A stretch of 64,000 nucleotides of DNA. It comes from Erpobdella octoculata (lineage: Eukaryota > Annelida > Clitellata > Hirudinida > Erpobdellidae). A model generated the notes under the pieces. The model saw only the letters and a list, made by a program, of their open reading frames with translations, had not been told where the DNA came from and searched no databases. The stretch spans positions 41,928,528-41,992,527 of the forward strand of contig OZ022238.1 of the NCBI GenBank assembly GCA_963978895.1, read 5' to 3'. How positions within the stretch are numbered: position 1 is the first letter of the stretch; each line of letters opens with the position of its first letter. The position numbers and the translations under genes are program-made. Shown piece after piece: positions 23,527 through 35,422 of the stretch.

Positions 23527-24745
23527 ATGATGAATCAAATTGACTCAAGAGCCGTTCCTGATAGTGGCGAGTGTTCAAATAGAACGAATAAACTCAATTT
23601 TCAATCGATCCGACCTAGCTTCGAAAATAAGTTAGTAATAATAAAATGATCATGATATACAAATATACGCCATACGGTGTTTGCTGGCTAAGGCTGGCTA
23701 GGGCGGCTAGGCTAAAGAAAGTGTATGACATGTACAGTGACATACAAGTCGTACAGTAACAGTACTTCAGTACACTGAGTACAGTACAAAGTAGAATTAT
23801 TTTTATTTAATTGTTTTTAGATGTTTTTATTATAAAATTTATTTTATACCTTTTATAATTTTATATTAAAAACTGGTCACTAAGCATGTTTTTCTGGGCA
23901 CTTTAAAGTGTTTTTGTTAGTTTTTTTTAATTCTGCCACTCAGCCCTGACTGATTTTATAGACAGAAATCTAGCCCAGTTTTAGCCCTCCTGCAAGAATA
24001 TTGAATAACAGATAGTTATCTAGCACCAAGATTGTCCGTAATCTTTCCTGGGCTGGTTTTTTCCCCACATAGGTTTCGTCCTAGTGTTGTGAAAGAGACA
24101 GTTCATAATGTGCTCACAGATTTTTTTCAAAACAAAGAATACAAGAGTGAAGAATGTGCCGAATGGACAAAACTCTTGTGCAACGATCTCAGGGACAAAC
24201 TGAAAGGTTAACATTACATATATAGCTGAAAGTCTTCAATTTTTAATGGTCTAGTAAAAAACTTTGGAAATTTGCTTCAATTTGTTTTGAGTTGAAGCGT
24301 CTCTTACAACACTGGATCATAACTTTTCAAAATTATAATCAATAAACAGAAACAGATTGATTTCATAAAATCGTGTCTCTAACAGATATTGTTAATATTT
24401 ATCAGAATTCGAGCTTCCAAGGTACAAGTATATCATCCAAGTTGTCATTGGTGAAATGAGAGGCCAAGGAGTCAAGTAATTTTTTATTAATTTCTTTATT
24501 AGCTTGAAAATATACTTGGCTATCTATAAATTTTAAAATTTTATTCAAAAGAATGGGATGCAGAACCTTCTGGGACTCTGACACAGACAATTACATAGAG
24601 GATGTCTACATGAATGTGAGATTTGTTTATTAATCGCGGCTTTATAAGCATCCAGGAGGTTTAAATATCAATCAATCAAGTTTTTTTTCCTTTTCAGAGT
24701 ACCTTATTCTGTGTGGCAGCATGTTTTGGAATATACTTTTACTGA
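23527..24745 (+). CDS. DYNLT2B: Tctex-type dynein light chain, DYNLT2B (TCTEX1D2) orthologue
   Basis: Five short exons, 23527-23630, 24073-24206, 24406-24475, 24552-24615 and 24698-24745, join in phase to 139 residues, near the 142 of the human protein. A disordered N-terminus with FQSIRPSFENKFRPSVVKE leads into the Tctex1 fold: EYKSEECAEWTKLL, YKYIIQVVIGEMRGQG, CRTFWDSDTDNYIEDVYMN and the ending LFCVAACFGIYFY. DYNLT2B is a light chain of the intraflagellar-transport dynein-2 complex, so a role in cilia is expected from the family. Two ATGs are possible (23527 and 23530). The gene converges on TOP3B, with the two stop codons about 300 bp apart. Confidence 0.9.
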
Positions 24746-25042
24746 TTTATTTTTAGCTTGTCTTGTTTAGTTCTTTGTTTCATTGAGTGACAACTTGAAT
24801 ACAATAATTTCAAATCTCAATTCCAACTTTTTTTTTTATATATTTTTAATGAAAACAAGGGCTGAGATGGCATATAAAATAACAGATAAAAATTTGTTTA
24901 TAGACAACAAATTTCAAAATAAAATTACAAAATGAACAATAAAAATTATCTGTTATAACAACCAAACATAAAATCCCGATTTTGCACACAAACAAAGTGA
25001 CACATAATTTTCAGACACATAAAACAGAACTTTGAGTCACAT

Positions 25043-28000
25043 TCACACAAAATATGCATCCAGTTGAGACATTTTGTCTCTTGGGGCACCCCTTCCTCGC
25101 CCTCTACCCCTCCCACCTCTTCCTCTACCCCTTCTTCCCCGACCTCTGGAGTGATTGACAGGTCTGGAAGCTTTCATCGTATTCAGCTGGGTCAGTGGTG
25201 CTAATTGAGGATCACAGAAAATGCACCCGATGTGAGTCAGCTTGCCATTTTGCAGTGGTGATTTGTCCTTCAATGGAAATAATGTTAATCAATGAGAGCC
25301 CTCAGTTGTACTCATTTCATTAATGAATTAATTTAATAATTTATTAGTATTTAGTTAATTAATTAAAAAGTGATTGTACATGTTTGTAAAATTTACCTTG
25401 TACTGAACTTCCATAAAGCAAGCTCCACATTGGGTACAGCTATTCTCAACCATTGAGACTTTCGTTGCATTTTCAAAGATGTTGACCATCAGAAGACACC
25501 TACAATGATTAACAGCAGCTTGTTAAAAAAGATCATAATATTAGTGCCCCGCCACCTCTGTGAAACACTTCAGCAGTGCCAGGAACAGCTTGTACACAGT
25601 GGATTGCACAGTTTTACTGGCAGTCTCGCACAAGTGTCAGACATTGAGATGTGCCAAACCTTATTAACACCATTTCAGCCACAAAATTGGTACAAGTTAA
25701 TTTATAATAAAAACTCAGGTGTTTCATTTAAACAATTTAGTCCTTTAATGTAAAAGTTTCTATCACTTAAATACAGAGCTGGTTATGTTACACATGAAAG
25801 AATTTATATTGCACAACTACTTGTTACAGAGAATCTTCCATTTCGGCATAGAGTTGAGATCAAGGGTAAGCGCCCCCTGTTCACATTCAAAACAGTCTGC
25901 AACCTTGGTCTTGCAGAGGGAGTTGGGACACGAGGGATGGAGGCATTCGTTACATCCCATACCCTTTTTCATACCCATGAATGGTGGATCATTGAAGCAG
26001 TATGGACAAAACACAAACCCCTGAAGAAATTTGATGCTAATTTTAAACTTTAATAGTTTCCATAAGATTTTTTAAAATAAACTTCAAAGTTTAGACTGAC
26101 CTTGCCCTTCGTTCCAGTCGTACAATATAGAAGTTCGTAGTCGTCCAGCGGACATTTGAGCTCTTTGTATATCCTGATGTTGGAATTCTGAGGAACGCTG
26201 AATGTGTCGTCACATTTCGCACAGTGGAGCCTGCTCGGTTTGGCTTGGACGTATTTCATGTACCTGTGACATTTACCACACCTGCGGAAGGTAATAAAAA
26301 TTCAGTAATCATTTCAACTGAAGTTCAAGTTAATCTGACTCTATGGAAAAACATTTAATAACAAGTAGATAATTAATTAAATAATGACAAATATAGAAAA
26401 AATTAAATAATAACAAAATGGCAGATTACTAATAAAAAAATGTAATTAAAAGTATTAAACATTAAACCTGGATAGAGGTTGTCCAGATGAAGCAAGTGAT
26501 GAGAAGTTGACTTCAAAAAGTTCATCCATGCTGGAGATGTGTTCGATGAAGTAACGAAACTTCCTATTGAAAATGTCAATTCCATGGTCCAGAACATCTC
26601 TGAAGTTCGCCTGTCCGAGAGCAACCAAGTTGAATTGCTCTTCGAGTGCTGCTCTCATTGTCGGTTTGACCAAATCCACATCGATCTGCATGCAAATTGT
26701 TACTTATATATGCATATATGCAGGGCCGGCTCATGGCATGTGCGAAGTGTGCAAAGCATGCAAATTGTTATTTATATATGATTATATGTATAGAAATATA
26801 TGTATACGTATATAACAAATGTTTACATAGGGAAATCCTGGCTACATCTAAATTACCGACTATTTGATATATATATATATAACTACAATTTGACTTATCA
26901 AGCAACAAAATTAGAAATGACTCAAAGAAAATTAGCGGATTTTTCGTCTTAAACGTAAACAAGCACATATCTCCGAACCTTCAGATAGCCATGAACCAAA
27001 ACGATGCCTAGATTGGTCGGTTTAAGTTTCCTGCCCTGGATGATGGTGACGTAGTTCCGTTCAGAAATGTTGTTAATATGAACAGGTATACTGGCATCTG
27101 TACCAATACCATGCTTTTCCATGAGAGAAATTAATTCCGATTCTGTCAAGTAGTCAGGAGGAGATGTTTGCCTTTCGGCTATTTTTATCTAAAATTTGTA
27201 CAGACTGATTTAATAAAATCCATCTACAAACAATGCCAATATTATTATTATTAATCAATTAATTATTTAATTTTTTTTATTATATCAAACCAATCAAATT
27301 ACTGATGTAGATAAACCTCATTGATATTGCACAAATCTCCGGGCTTGCAATTACTAGGCATAACTTCATCTTCATCGAGGGCCTGCCAAGGCATGACCAA
27401 AGTAAATCCGGGATCTACGAGGGTTTTACCAGAGCATGAAAATGCTTCGTCGCCGATAGTGAAATTGAAGGTTGTAAGGAGGTAAACACAATCTTTGCTA
27501 ACCTGCAAAAAACATGTCATAAAAATAAATGTCAGACATGAATGAGTACCAATAAGCAATCTCAGCTCAACAGGAAAAAAAGAAACTCCAAAATGAAACA
27601 GTTACATTTTGAAGATCATATAAAACCAATATACTTGTAACTAAATATCCAATATATTTGATCATTATATCTACATTTTTAAAATTTAAACTAATGTTAA
27701 ATGTTTAAAATTAAATGACAATTCTTCTACACTAATCCATTGTAATTAAAACAAATACACGGTGGCTTACAGTTGCAATAAAATGTCTTGCAATGTAATC
27801 ATAAAGTCTCCATGCTTCGTGTCCCAATTCGGCTTCAGTGGCAGATTTCATAGGAGTGATGGGGGGATGGTCACCCACGTCCTTTCCCTTCCTGGGTTTT
27901 TCAATACCACTGGATAAAAGTTCCCTGACTTCTTTTCCCCAAGAATAATTGTCTTTCTGCTCTCTCAAAGTACCACTGCAATTCCAAAATTTAACGCTTA

Positions 28001-31000
28001 GCATGTGATACATACGTTTTTACAAATCAAGAAAAAAAACTTGAAAATAAAATGAAAACTTGGCTTACATTAAATCAAAGTTACTTGGGTAGTTGGTTGT
28101 TTCAGTTCTAGGGTAACTTATGTAACCTTGCGTGTAAAGTCTTTCAGCAATTTGCATGGTGTGGTGAGGTCCCATTCCTATTTTTAAATATTCCTTATGA
28201 TAATCTAACTCTATACCGACATGCATGCACACATATTAGAGTTAGTATCTTGACAACTACTCACCCAATCCTGCACTGGCGGCTCTCAGCATCTCAACTG
28301 TATTCAGAGCTAACGGCTTCTGTTTGATTTTTTCTTTCTTTTCAATGTTTTCAAGCCTTGAAAAATCGTATTACTTTGAAGTAAAATCATTTAATATAAA
28401 TTAATTTAAGTATCACGCACAAAAGAGCCCATAAAAATATGCAATAAACCAACCTGGCATTTTCTGACTTCTTCAGAATGGCAACGATTAGCTGGGCAAC
28501 CTCTTTATCAAATAATCTCCCTCGTTCAAACTCAACATGTAAAACCTTTCCACCAACTAACACCTTTGAACAAAATACCAACATTCACATTTAAATCAAT
28601 ATAATATTTCACTTAATTTTTATTTAATTATTTATTTCCATATAAAAAGCACATTATAGTTAGTCAACATTAAAGTTGCATAGAAAATCAATGTTTGTTG
28701 AAAATCATAAAAAACAACTCAGATAATGTAAAACTTGAAGTGAAACTTCAACCCAACAACAATGTGACTATCAATTCATATGGTAGTAATGGTAGGTACT
28801 TTGAAAAAGTTGAGAAAAATTTAAACCTTTTTGTTTTCAACATAAAATTAATGATGAATAATTACCAACTTTAAATGAAAATATAAACGAATGAAAAACG
28901 CTATTTGAACCTCGGCATTAATGACCCAATAAGGTTCAGGTTTGAAAGCCTGTATGGCATCATGCCTTTCCACACAGAATCCTAAAGTTGGCGTCTGACA
29001 TGGCCCGAATGAAATAAGAGTGCTATCCAGATCTCCATACTTCCCCTGAATATATATTAAGATTTTAAATCTATTTATAAAATTATTTCAAATTTATGAA
29101 GAAAATGATTATAACAAAATAATTACAATAAAGAAGAAAATGATTATAACAAAATAATTACAATAAAGAAGAAATTGATTATAACAAAATAATTACAATA
29201 AAGAAGAAAATGATTATAACAAAATAATAACAATACCTGGAAGAATTTTGTTTGAAAACGTGTGAAAGCACATCCAACTCTCAGATCAAATTCCTGTCTC
29301 GCATCCACTGAAAGTGCTTCGTTCTTGTTGGGAAATCCAAGACTGTTAAACGCTTTCATCACATCGGTGTCCGTTATTGCACTGAATTTGGCTCGGTACA
29401 CAGTCTGAAAAATAAACATTGACTTACTTATAAGTCACAACACCAACAGAACACATCTACAAACATATTATTGTTCACAAAAGAGCTAACCGCATTACAT
29501 TAAGAGTTAACATTTGAAAAAATGTTACCTTTTGAAAGGAGCCATTTAGATTCATCACCAGAGCAACAGAATCGACAACTTCAAAACAAATGTTTTCACC
29601 TTCCTTATCACAATCTAACCAAAGAACAAGAATGTCACAACCTCTTGCCTGAAAATTGATTATTTAAAAAAATATATTGAAATAATATTAAAACAATTTA
29701 ATTAGAAAAACAATAACATTTATTAAAATTCAGTCTTTAAATAACGTTGTCGTTAATTAGTTTGTGGCTGGAACTGTACACATTGAGTAGAATTCAAGGT
29801 TGCACTGCTTGTGTACAAGTGCTTGGAAGACAGTAGCCTCCATACTTGTTGAGAAACTTCAAAACTATCAGAACTCTAATCTCTTCTAGTACAAGAGTCT
29901 ACCAAGCTTGCCACATTCATTACTTGATGACAAAACATACAAAATCTTAGAATTTGAAAAAAATCTCCTTCAGAACACAGAAACTAAAAAACAATCTAAA
30001 TAGTGCTCAAGCACCATCCCACCAAAAACAGTGGCTTCAGAAGTCTTCTGATATAAGGCCCATAAATGTATGAAAGCTAATTGTAGTGAAATAATCTTTC
30101 TCCGAATGTCCTAATAATTATAATTATAACTTAAGGAACTCTGGTACAAAATTTGTTATCTATTTTTTTTTTAAATTCAAAACTGTTTTGCTCAAATTTA
30201 CAATTCATTTTGCCTGAATCATGAGGAGCTATCACCGCCAGCCTGTACATTTATGATAAGGCCACTTTAAATAACACCACCATAATTATTTTTATTATTA
30301 AATATTAAAAAAATGAAAACCTCTTTCTCAAGAAACTGTGGCATCCTCAGGTTTGGTGATGCTTCCTTCTTCAACGTAGGAGCAGTAAACAACTCGACCT
30401 AAATGAATTTAAGTAGAATAAAAAAAATTACAAATAATATAGTCTCGTACACATTGCACATATTTCACACAATGGCTTCATAATATTTGTCTAATGGAAA
30501 TTATTTTGAAACAAAAATGTAAAAATTTTTTTACAAAATTAAAACCGGCTTTATTAAAATGCTCAAAAGTACAAAATGAATTGTAAACATAAAAGCGTGG
30601 GGTGCAATTGTTGCGACCTTATGAGCACAAAGGCAAGCACTTTCGTCTATATCTGTTACTTTTTTAACACCACTGAACAACCCAAAATGAAAAAGAATTT
30701 TTTTTGCATTCTATCCTCTTTGTTGTGGTGTTCGTGACATATATAGTAATAATAAAGAGAAAATAAAAATGCAGAATCTATGATAGTGTGCGTACTGTAT
30801 TATAGCACAAACGGTTATTTACAGTATGCGGCAGCAATACAAATATTTTTTAAAATAAATTAAACGATTTATTAATCTAAATAAATATACACCTTCATCA
30901 CATATAATTTCAACATTCAAATGTTTTCAAAACTAAAAGCTAGTGTGGCATTGTTAATGCTTCTCTATCCCCTACCCTCTCTTCCAAGGTGATAATCTGC

Positions 31001-34000
31001 AAAATTCTTTTAAGAAAATATTTGTAAAAAATGGGCCCCCATAAGGTTGAAACTGGCCCTTCTGACCTTGAAGTTGAAGTAAACCCCAATGAATTTTTCA
31101 ATTTTTTAGTGGTCCTCAAATGAAGTTTCAAGAAAAATTTTGGAAAATAGACTACCTCTCCCCAGGTCATCTGTTTTTTTTTGGCAGAAAAGTTTCAGCA
31201 TTATGGATAAAAATCAGGAACCTGTGAGCCTTTTCAATATGTTACCCCCCTATTCTGAGGTTTTCTTGAAATGACTTTCCTGCCCTGTAAGAAACGTTTT
31301 ACAGCAAAGAAAACATCAAAAAAAATTCTCGATGAAGTAAATGTCCATTACCAAAAATTTTCTACCCATGTTGGGTTTTTTCTCCCCTATCTCTCTTTGG
31401 GGGGATACACGAGCATACGATTTTCCCCTATTGAACTGAAGGTCAAAAGTCACATTACTTACCTTCCCTAACTCCCTCTACAATGATTTAGCATTCACTT
31501 CAATTATTTTAATGTTATCCACATTACGCTACTGCTCCTCTACCCTACCTTTTTTCTCTTTTATGGGGGTGGGAAATAGTGAAAATACTGGGGCAAACAC
31601 AAGTTCATTATTGCAAATATTAATCTTTTTCTTAATAAAAGATTTTAAACGCCAAGAAGACTTATGGAAAAATTGTCCTACTGCAATGAAAAAAGTCTCA
31701 GAAAATTTTTAACTCCATGGAGAGTATCCTACTCAAGAAATGTGAATAATAGAGGTGTCAACGGGTTCCCGCCCAAAGCTAGGGTACCCTGTCGAGCATA
31801 CTAATACATACAGTGGCGGATCCAGAAATTCATCTTCCCTGGATCTGTCCCTGAGTACATATACATCTTCTGATGTAGTGTAGGTGAAGTTTGAATGAAA
31901 AATCATCAAATGAGATCAGCTGATATTGAAGACAATGCAAAATAGCTGTTTTCCAATATTTTTTCAGGTCAAACAGGGGCAATCATTTACTTTGACGGGT
32001 TGAGGTGTTTAGGGAAAGATTTGCAATGTACTGCTGTAGGTTCGTAATGAGACTACTGTAGGTCAAGCCCGTCAAAGTAAATAATTACCCAAACGGGTAC
32101 ACGCCCAAAACCGCCATGGGTGCCCAAGTAGGCTTTTTTGCCAAAATCGATACCTCTAGTGAACAATGAATAGCGAAGCACTTGAAATATATATCTTGTG
32201 ATATCACAGTTACAGTGAGTGCACTGTCGATAGCACCAACTTGAAGTTTGTCCAAAATTATTTGTTAACAGAAAATTGTATAAAATGTTTTGATGCCTTA
32301 AAAATTTGTAGGTATGTTTTTAAATGAACTGAGTTCCAACAGAAAAACGCAATTAACTATCTCCCCCCCAATTCCCAAATTCTGCATCAAAACAATCAAA
32401 AATATTTTCTCTTGCCCTCCCAGAAATAGGAAAGCAAGCAAGAATGGGAAAGCGAACGAGATGGAAAGAGCGAGCGGGAAACAGAAAGTGACCGGAAGCG
32501 AGAAATCGACCGGGAACGCAACTGGGAGAGCAAGTGGGGAAGGAAACAGGAGTGAGAGAGACAAGTATTAGAAAAACCTCTAAAATCCCGGACAATGCCA
32601 GGTACTCCGCTATTTATTTATATTTTCTCTATTCCGGTTTTTTGGCGAACAAATAATGAAACTGTCAATAGCGTCTGGCACTTGAAGCTCAGTTTTTATA
32701 AAATATATATTTACTTTTTTCAATTCAGCAAATAATTTACAACAATATTACAAAAAATTGAAGCTTGCACAATATTATTTATATTTTTTTCCTATTTATT
32801 TCCGGCATTTCAAAGCCAAATAGAAAATCAGGGGCCTCAGTTTTTAACGTCTATCACCTACAGCACAGTATTTTTTTTATTTTTGGCTTCAGCACAAAAT
32901 TTACTACAAGAATCAATTAAATTTTCGTCTCGCACAAATTTATTTTTGTCTATAATCTACTTTTTACAAACTTTTATTTAGGTTACAATCTCTGTTTGTG
33001 TGTGTGTGGCCTTCTCGGTAAACATGGAGAATAGTGGCAGAAATTATTTTCGGTGTTTTTAATTACTTTTCTCTTATAATAATTATATATTTTTAATCAC
33101 AATAGTAACTCCAATTTAATGTTTCAAGCAGTTTATTAATTTTTGATGATAAAATTCTCTCGGAAAACTCACGAAATGCGCGAGAACCACAACAAAAACT
33201 ATGAATAGCGCAGTCGAACAGAAACGGGTAATCATGGAGAATAGCGGCAGAAATTATTTTCGGTGTTTTTAATTATTTCTCTATTATAAAATTATTATAA
33301 TTAGAAAGAAAAATAAATTAGCAATTGACAGATCCAATTAATTTCTTAAAATTATAATTAAAAAAAAAGTTAACACCGAAAAGCGTCAGGTAGTAGAAAA
33401 ACAATTATTCTCATTCACAAAAAACTGACTAAAAGTGAAGTGAAATAAAATGTAAAAGAAATTATTTCTGCGAGTTTTTATAAAATATTTTTAAAGAAAT
33501 AAATAACTTATTTAAGCAAATTTGAGTTCCGTAGTTGCAAACCAGGTGGCAAATTCTTTGCTGAAACTCTGTGTTTCTTTAATTGAAAACTATCCAGTTT
33601 TATCTTTCTCTGAAAAACTGCTCAGACTTAAATAAACTGTCATTTTTTCTGTAAATAATATTATTCTGACTCAGTGATTAATATTTTATCTTGTGATTGT
33701 TACGTTTTTTTTTGCAAATAACTTTATTTTTTATTACGCTATAAACCGTTTCTGTCGACGGCGCTATTCGTAGTTTTTGTTGTGGTTCTCCTGCGCATTT
33801 CGTGAGTTTTCCGAGAGAATTTTATTATAAAAAATTAATAAACTGCTTGGATCATTAAATTGAAGTTATTATTGTGATTACAAAAATATAATTATTATAA
33901 AGGAAAAATAATTAAAAACACCGAAAATAATTTCTGCCGCTATTCTCCATGTTTACCCAGAAACGGTTTATAGCGTAGTCAAAAATAAAGTTATTTGCAA

Positions 34001-34607
34001 CAAAACGTAACAATCACAAGATAAAATATTAATCACGCAGTCAAATTAACATTATTTACAGAAAAAATGACAGTTTATTTAAGTCCGAGCAGTTTTTCAG
34101 AGAAAGATAAAACTGGATAGTTTTCAATTAAAAAAACACAGAGTTTCAGCAAAGAATTTGCCACCTGGTTTGAGACTATGGAACTCATCGAATGTATTTG
34201 AAATCAAAGTTTGTGTTAAAAAACTCGTTTTTTCCTTTACTTGTTGTGTCTAAAGTAGCATTCGTTGCCAAAATCGTTGCTAATCATAGCTAATGCTGCT
34301 AAGCTAATGTATGTACCTCAATAATCCAAATCGCAACATTTTGAAAACCAACTGAAAAATTACTCACCGGATCTACTTTATCCCATGAATTGTATTTTGC
34401 AGTAAAATCTAACGTCATAACATGGCCACAAACAGAAGTAAATTTAAATTTGGCTTGTTCGCCTGTAGGTGGAAACCTTGCAACAAACTCATGCACAGAA
34501 CAGGCGCCATTAAAACCTTTTCTGGAGTTTAAGTTTCCTTTGCTAATAATTTTTGCTAATGATAAAGCAAGCGAAGGCTTCTCAGCAACCATCAATATAG
34601 TCCGCAT
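25043..34607 (-). CDS. TOP3B: DNA/RNA topoisomerase III-beta
   Basis: Sixteen coding exons on the minus strand, from high to low: 34607-34368, 30398-30321, 29648-29529, 29404-29237, 29045-28911, 28563-28454, 28356-28265, 28177-28069, 27975-27771, 27502-27317, 27188-26979, 26685-26468, 26281-26101, 26020-25821, 25499-25397, 25267-25043. Together they give 859 residues (human 862). TOPRIM motifs are VAEKPS (Glu9) and [10 protein letters not shown] (Asp118, Asp120, Glu122). The catalytic tyrosine is Tyr336 in [10 protein letters not shown], the same number as in human. The C-terminal part has several CxxC zinc motifs, and an Arg-Gly-rich tail precedes [11 protein letters not shown]. The enzyme relaxes single-stranded DNA and RNA with TDRD3 in family members; the RGG tail is the RNA-binding part there. 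All catalytic residues seen are intact. Confidence 0.96.
26688..26780. repeat. Short direct repeat flanking a transposon-like core in TOP3B intron 11
   Basis: GCATGCAAATTGTTACTTAT at 26688 recurs with one change at 26757. The repeats flank a core that starts CAGGGCCGGCTCATGG, resembling hAT-type ends. It could be a deleted hAT copy or a local duplication. Confidence 0.4.
29098..29235. repeat. 35-bp tandem repeat filling TOP3B intron 4
   Basis: About four copies of a 35-bp unit beginning GAAGAAAATGATTATAACAA. The intron between exons 4 and 5 runs 29046-29236 (191 bp), so the array makes up about 70 percent of it and reaches the 5' splice site of exon 4. Confidence 0.9.
31803..31861. mobile_element. 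Minimal hAT-like remnant in TOP3B intron 1
   Basis: CAGTGGCGGATCCAG starts at 31811 and an imperfect complement, CTGGATCTGTCCCTG, ends at 31853. The flanks AATACATA and AGTACATA match at 7 of 8 bases. This would be a 43-bp deletion derivative of an hAT element, read by eye. Confidence 0.45.
31976..32092. repeat. Small foldback element in TOP3B intron 1
   Basis: GGCAATCATTTACTTTGACG at about 31978 is inverted as CGTCAAAGTAAATAATTACC to about 32090, with a spacer of about 60 bp. It has no coding capacity. It may be a MITE relic or a stable intronic hairpin. Confidence 0.6.
32420..32613 (+). mobile_element. Helitron 3' fragment in TOP3B intron 1
   Basis: The purine-rich body (GAGCGGGAAACAGAAAGTGA and similar) runs into AGAAAAACCTCTAAAATCCC, a decayed hairpin GGACAATGCC and TACTCCGCTAT. 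This matches the 3' ends at 132, 4198 and 11699 with more substitutions, so it is an older copy. The 5' leader is not evident. It is antisense to TOP3B. Confidence 0.65.
33017..34190. mobile_element. Outer copy of the GGGTAA-terminus MITE, disrupted
   Basis: The left end is GGTAAACATGGAGAATAGTG with the family block ATTTTCGGTGTTTTTAATTA. The sequence runs to 33225 and resumes at 33959 after the inner copy. It then continues through ATAGCGTAGTC and TTTGCCACCTGGTTTGAGAC to about 34190, where similarity is lost before the right terminus. The same family as 17094-17810. Confidence 0.7.
33226..33958. mobile_element. Inner MITE copy inserted in its own family member
   Basis: Starts GGGTAATCATGGAGAATAGC and ends GCTATTCTCCATGTTTACCC (733 bp), flanked by AGAAAC on both sides (33220-33225 and 33959-33964). 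Its right arm contains the inverted counterpart of the outer copy, so the two lie in opposite orientation. Removing it restores the outer sequence CAGAAACGGTTTATAGCG. Confidence 0.85.
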
Positions 34608-34861
34608 CCTAGCTGCTTAATTATAATAGATTATACGATGAGTTGGATAGCAAAATAATCCGATAAGATCTTGGACCACAACAACTAGAACGAATTGCTT
34701 AAAAGTAAATTGTAATTTTGTTTCTTCTTTTTGTTTTTTGTCCAAAAGTTTGTAATACTAATATTTGTAGTCTAATTAAATAAATCCAGTAAACCAAAAC
34801 AAATGCAATACATAAAATTTTAATGTATATATCGATACTCTATTTAAATTAGTTTAAATAG

Positions 34862-35045
34862 TCCAGCAGCTGTTTTCAATAACACGTAAATCGATTTCAA
34901 CCAAAGGCAGCAGTTTTTCAGGCACCTACCCACTACGCACATCACTACGGGTGCTGGTCATGCTGGTGGGATTCGAACTGCCGACTTTCAAGACAACAGG
35001 CGAGCACCTGACAGCTAATTTGCTATATCAGCCCAGAAAAATTCT
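34862..35045 (-). mobile_element. tRNA-derived SINE between TOP3B and PIGX
   Basis: On the minus strand a tRNA-like head with GTCGGCAGTTCGAATCCCAC (B box) is followed by GTGGGTAGGTGCCTGAAAAA and CTGCTGCCTTTGG. The copy at 50399-50600 has GTCGGCAGTTCGAACCTCGC and GGGTAGGCGCCTATAAATGA at matching positions. It is therefore a second member of one SINE family. The nearby stretch 35046-35422 has no recognised feature. Confidence 0.65.
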
Positions 35046-35422
35046 AAAAAAACAGCTTATTTTAAAATCCTAAGACATTCGGTTACCGATTGTATCTTGT
35101 ATTCAGTGCCAGGGCTAGTGTAGAGTAAGTGTGTGTGCTCCACCTGGCCTCCCAAATCATTAGTAGAGTCCTTTATTGATAGGTTACATGTCTAGTCTAA
35201 CGCTTGGCGTACCACTTCTTCTCGAAAATGTTTTTTGGAAAAGTTGTTACGTTTGGACAAAATTTGGGAAAAGTACCTCCAACTACCTCCCTCCTAGTCA
35301 CCAGCTATTTCAGGAGTAAAAACTGTATAAGGTTTTGGAAAAGAAATTTGAAAAAGTAAATATTTTCAAAAAACAAATAATTTAAAATTTATTTGAATTA
35401 AATCAAATTTTATTTCAATGAA

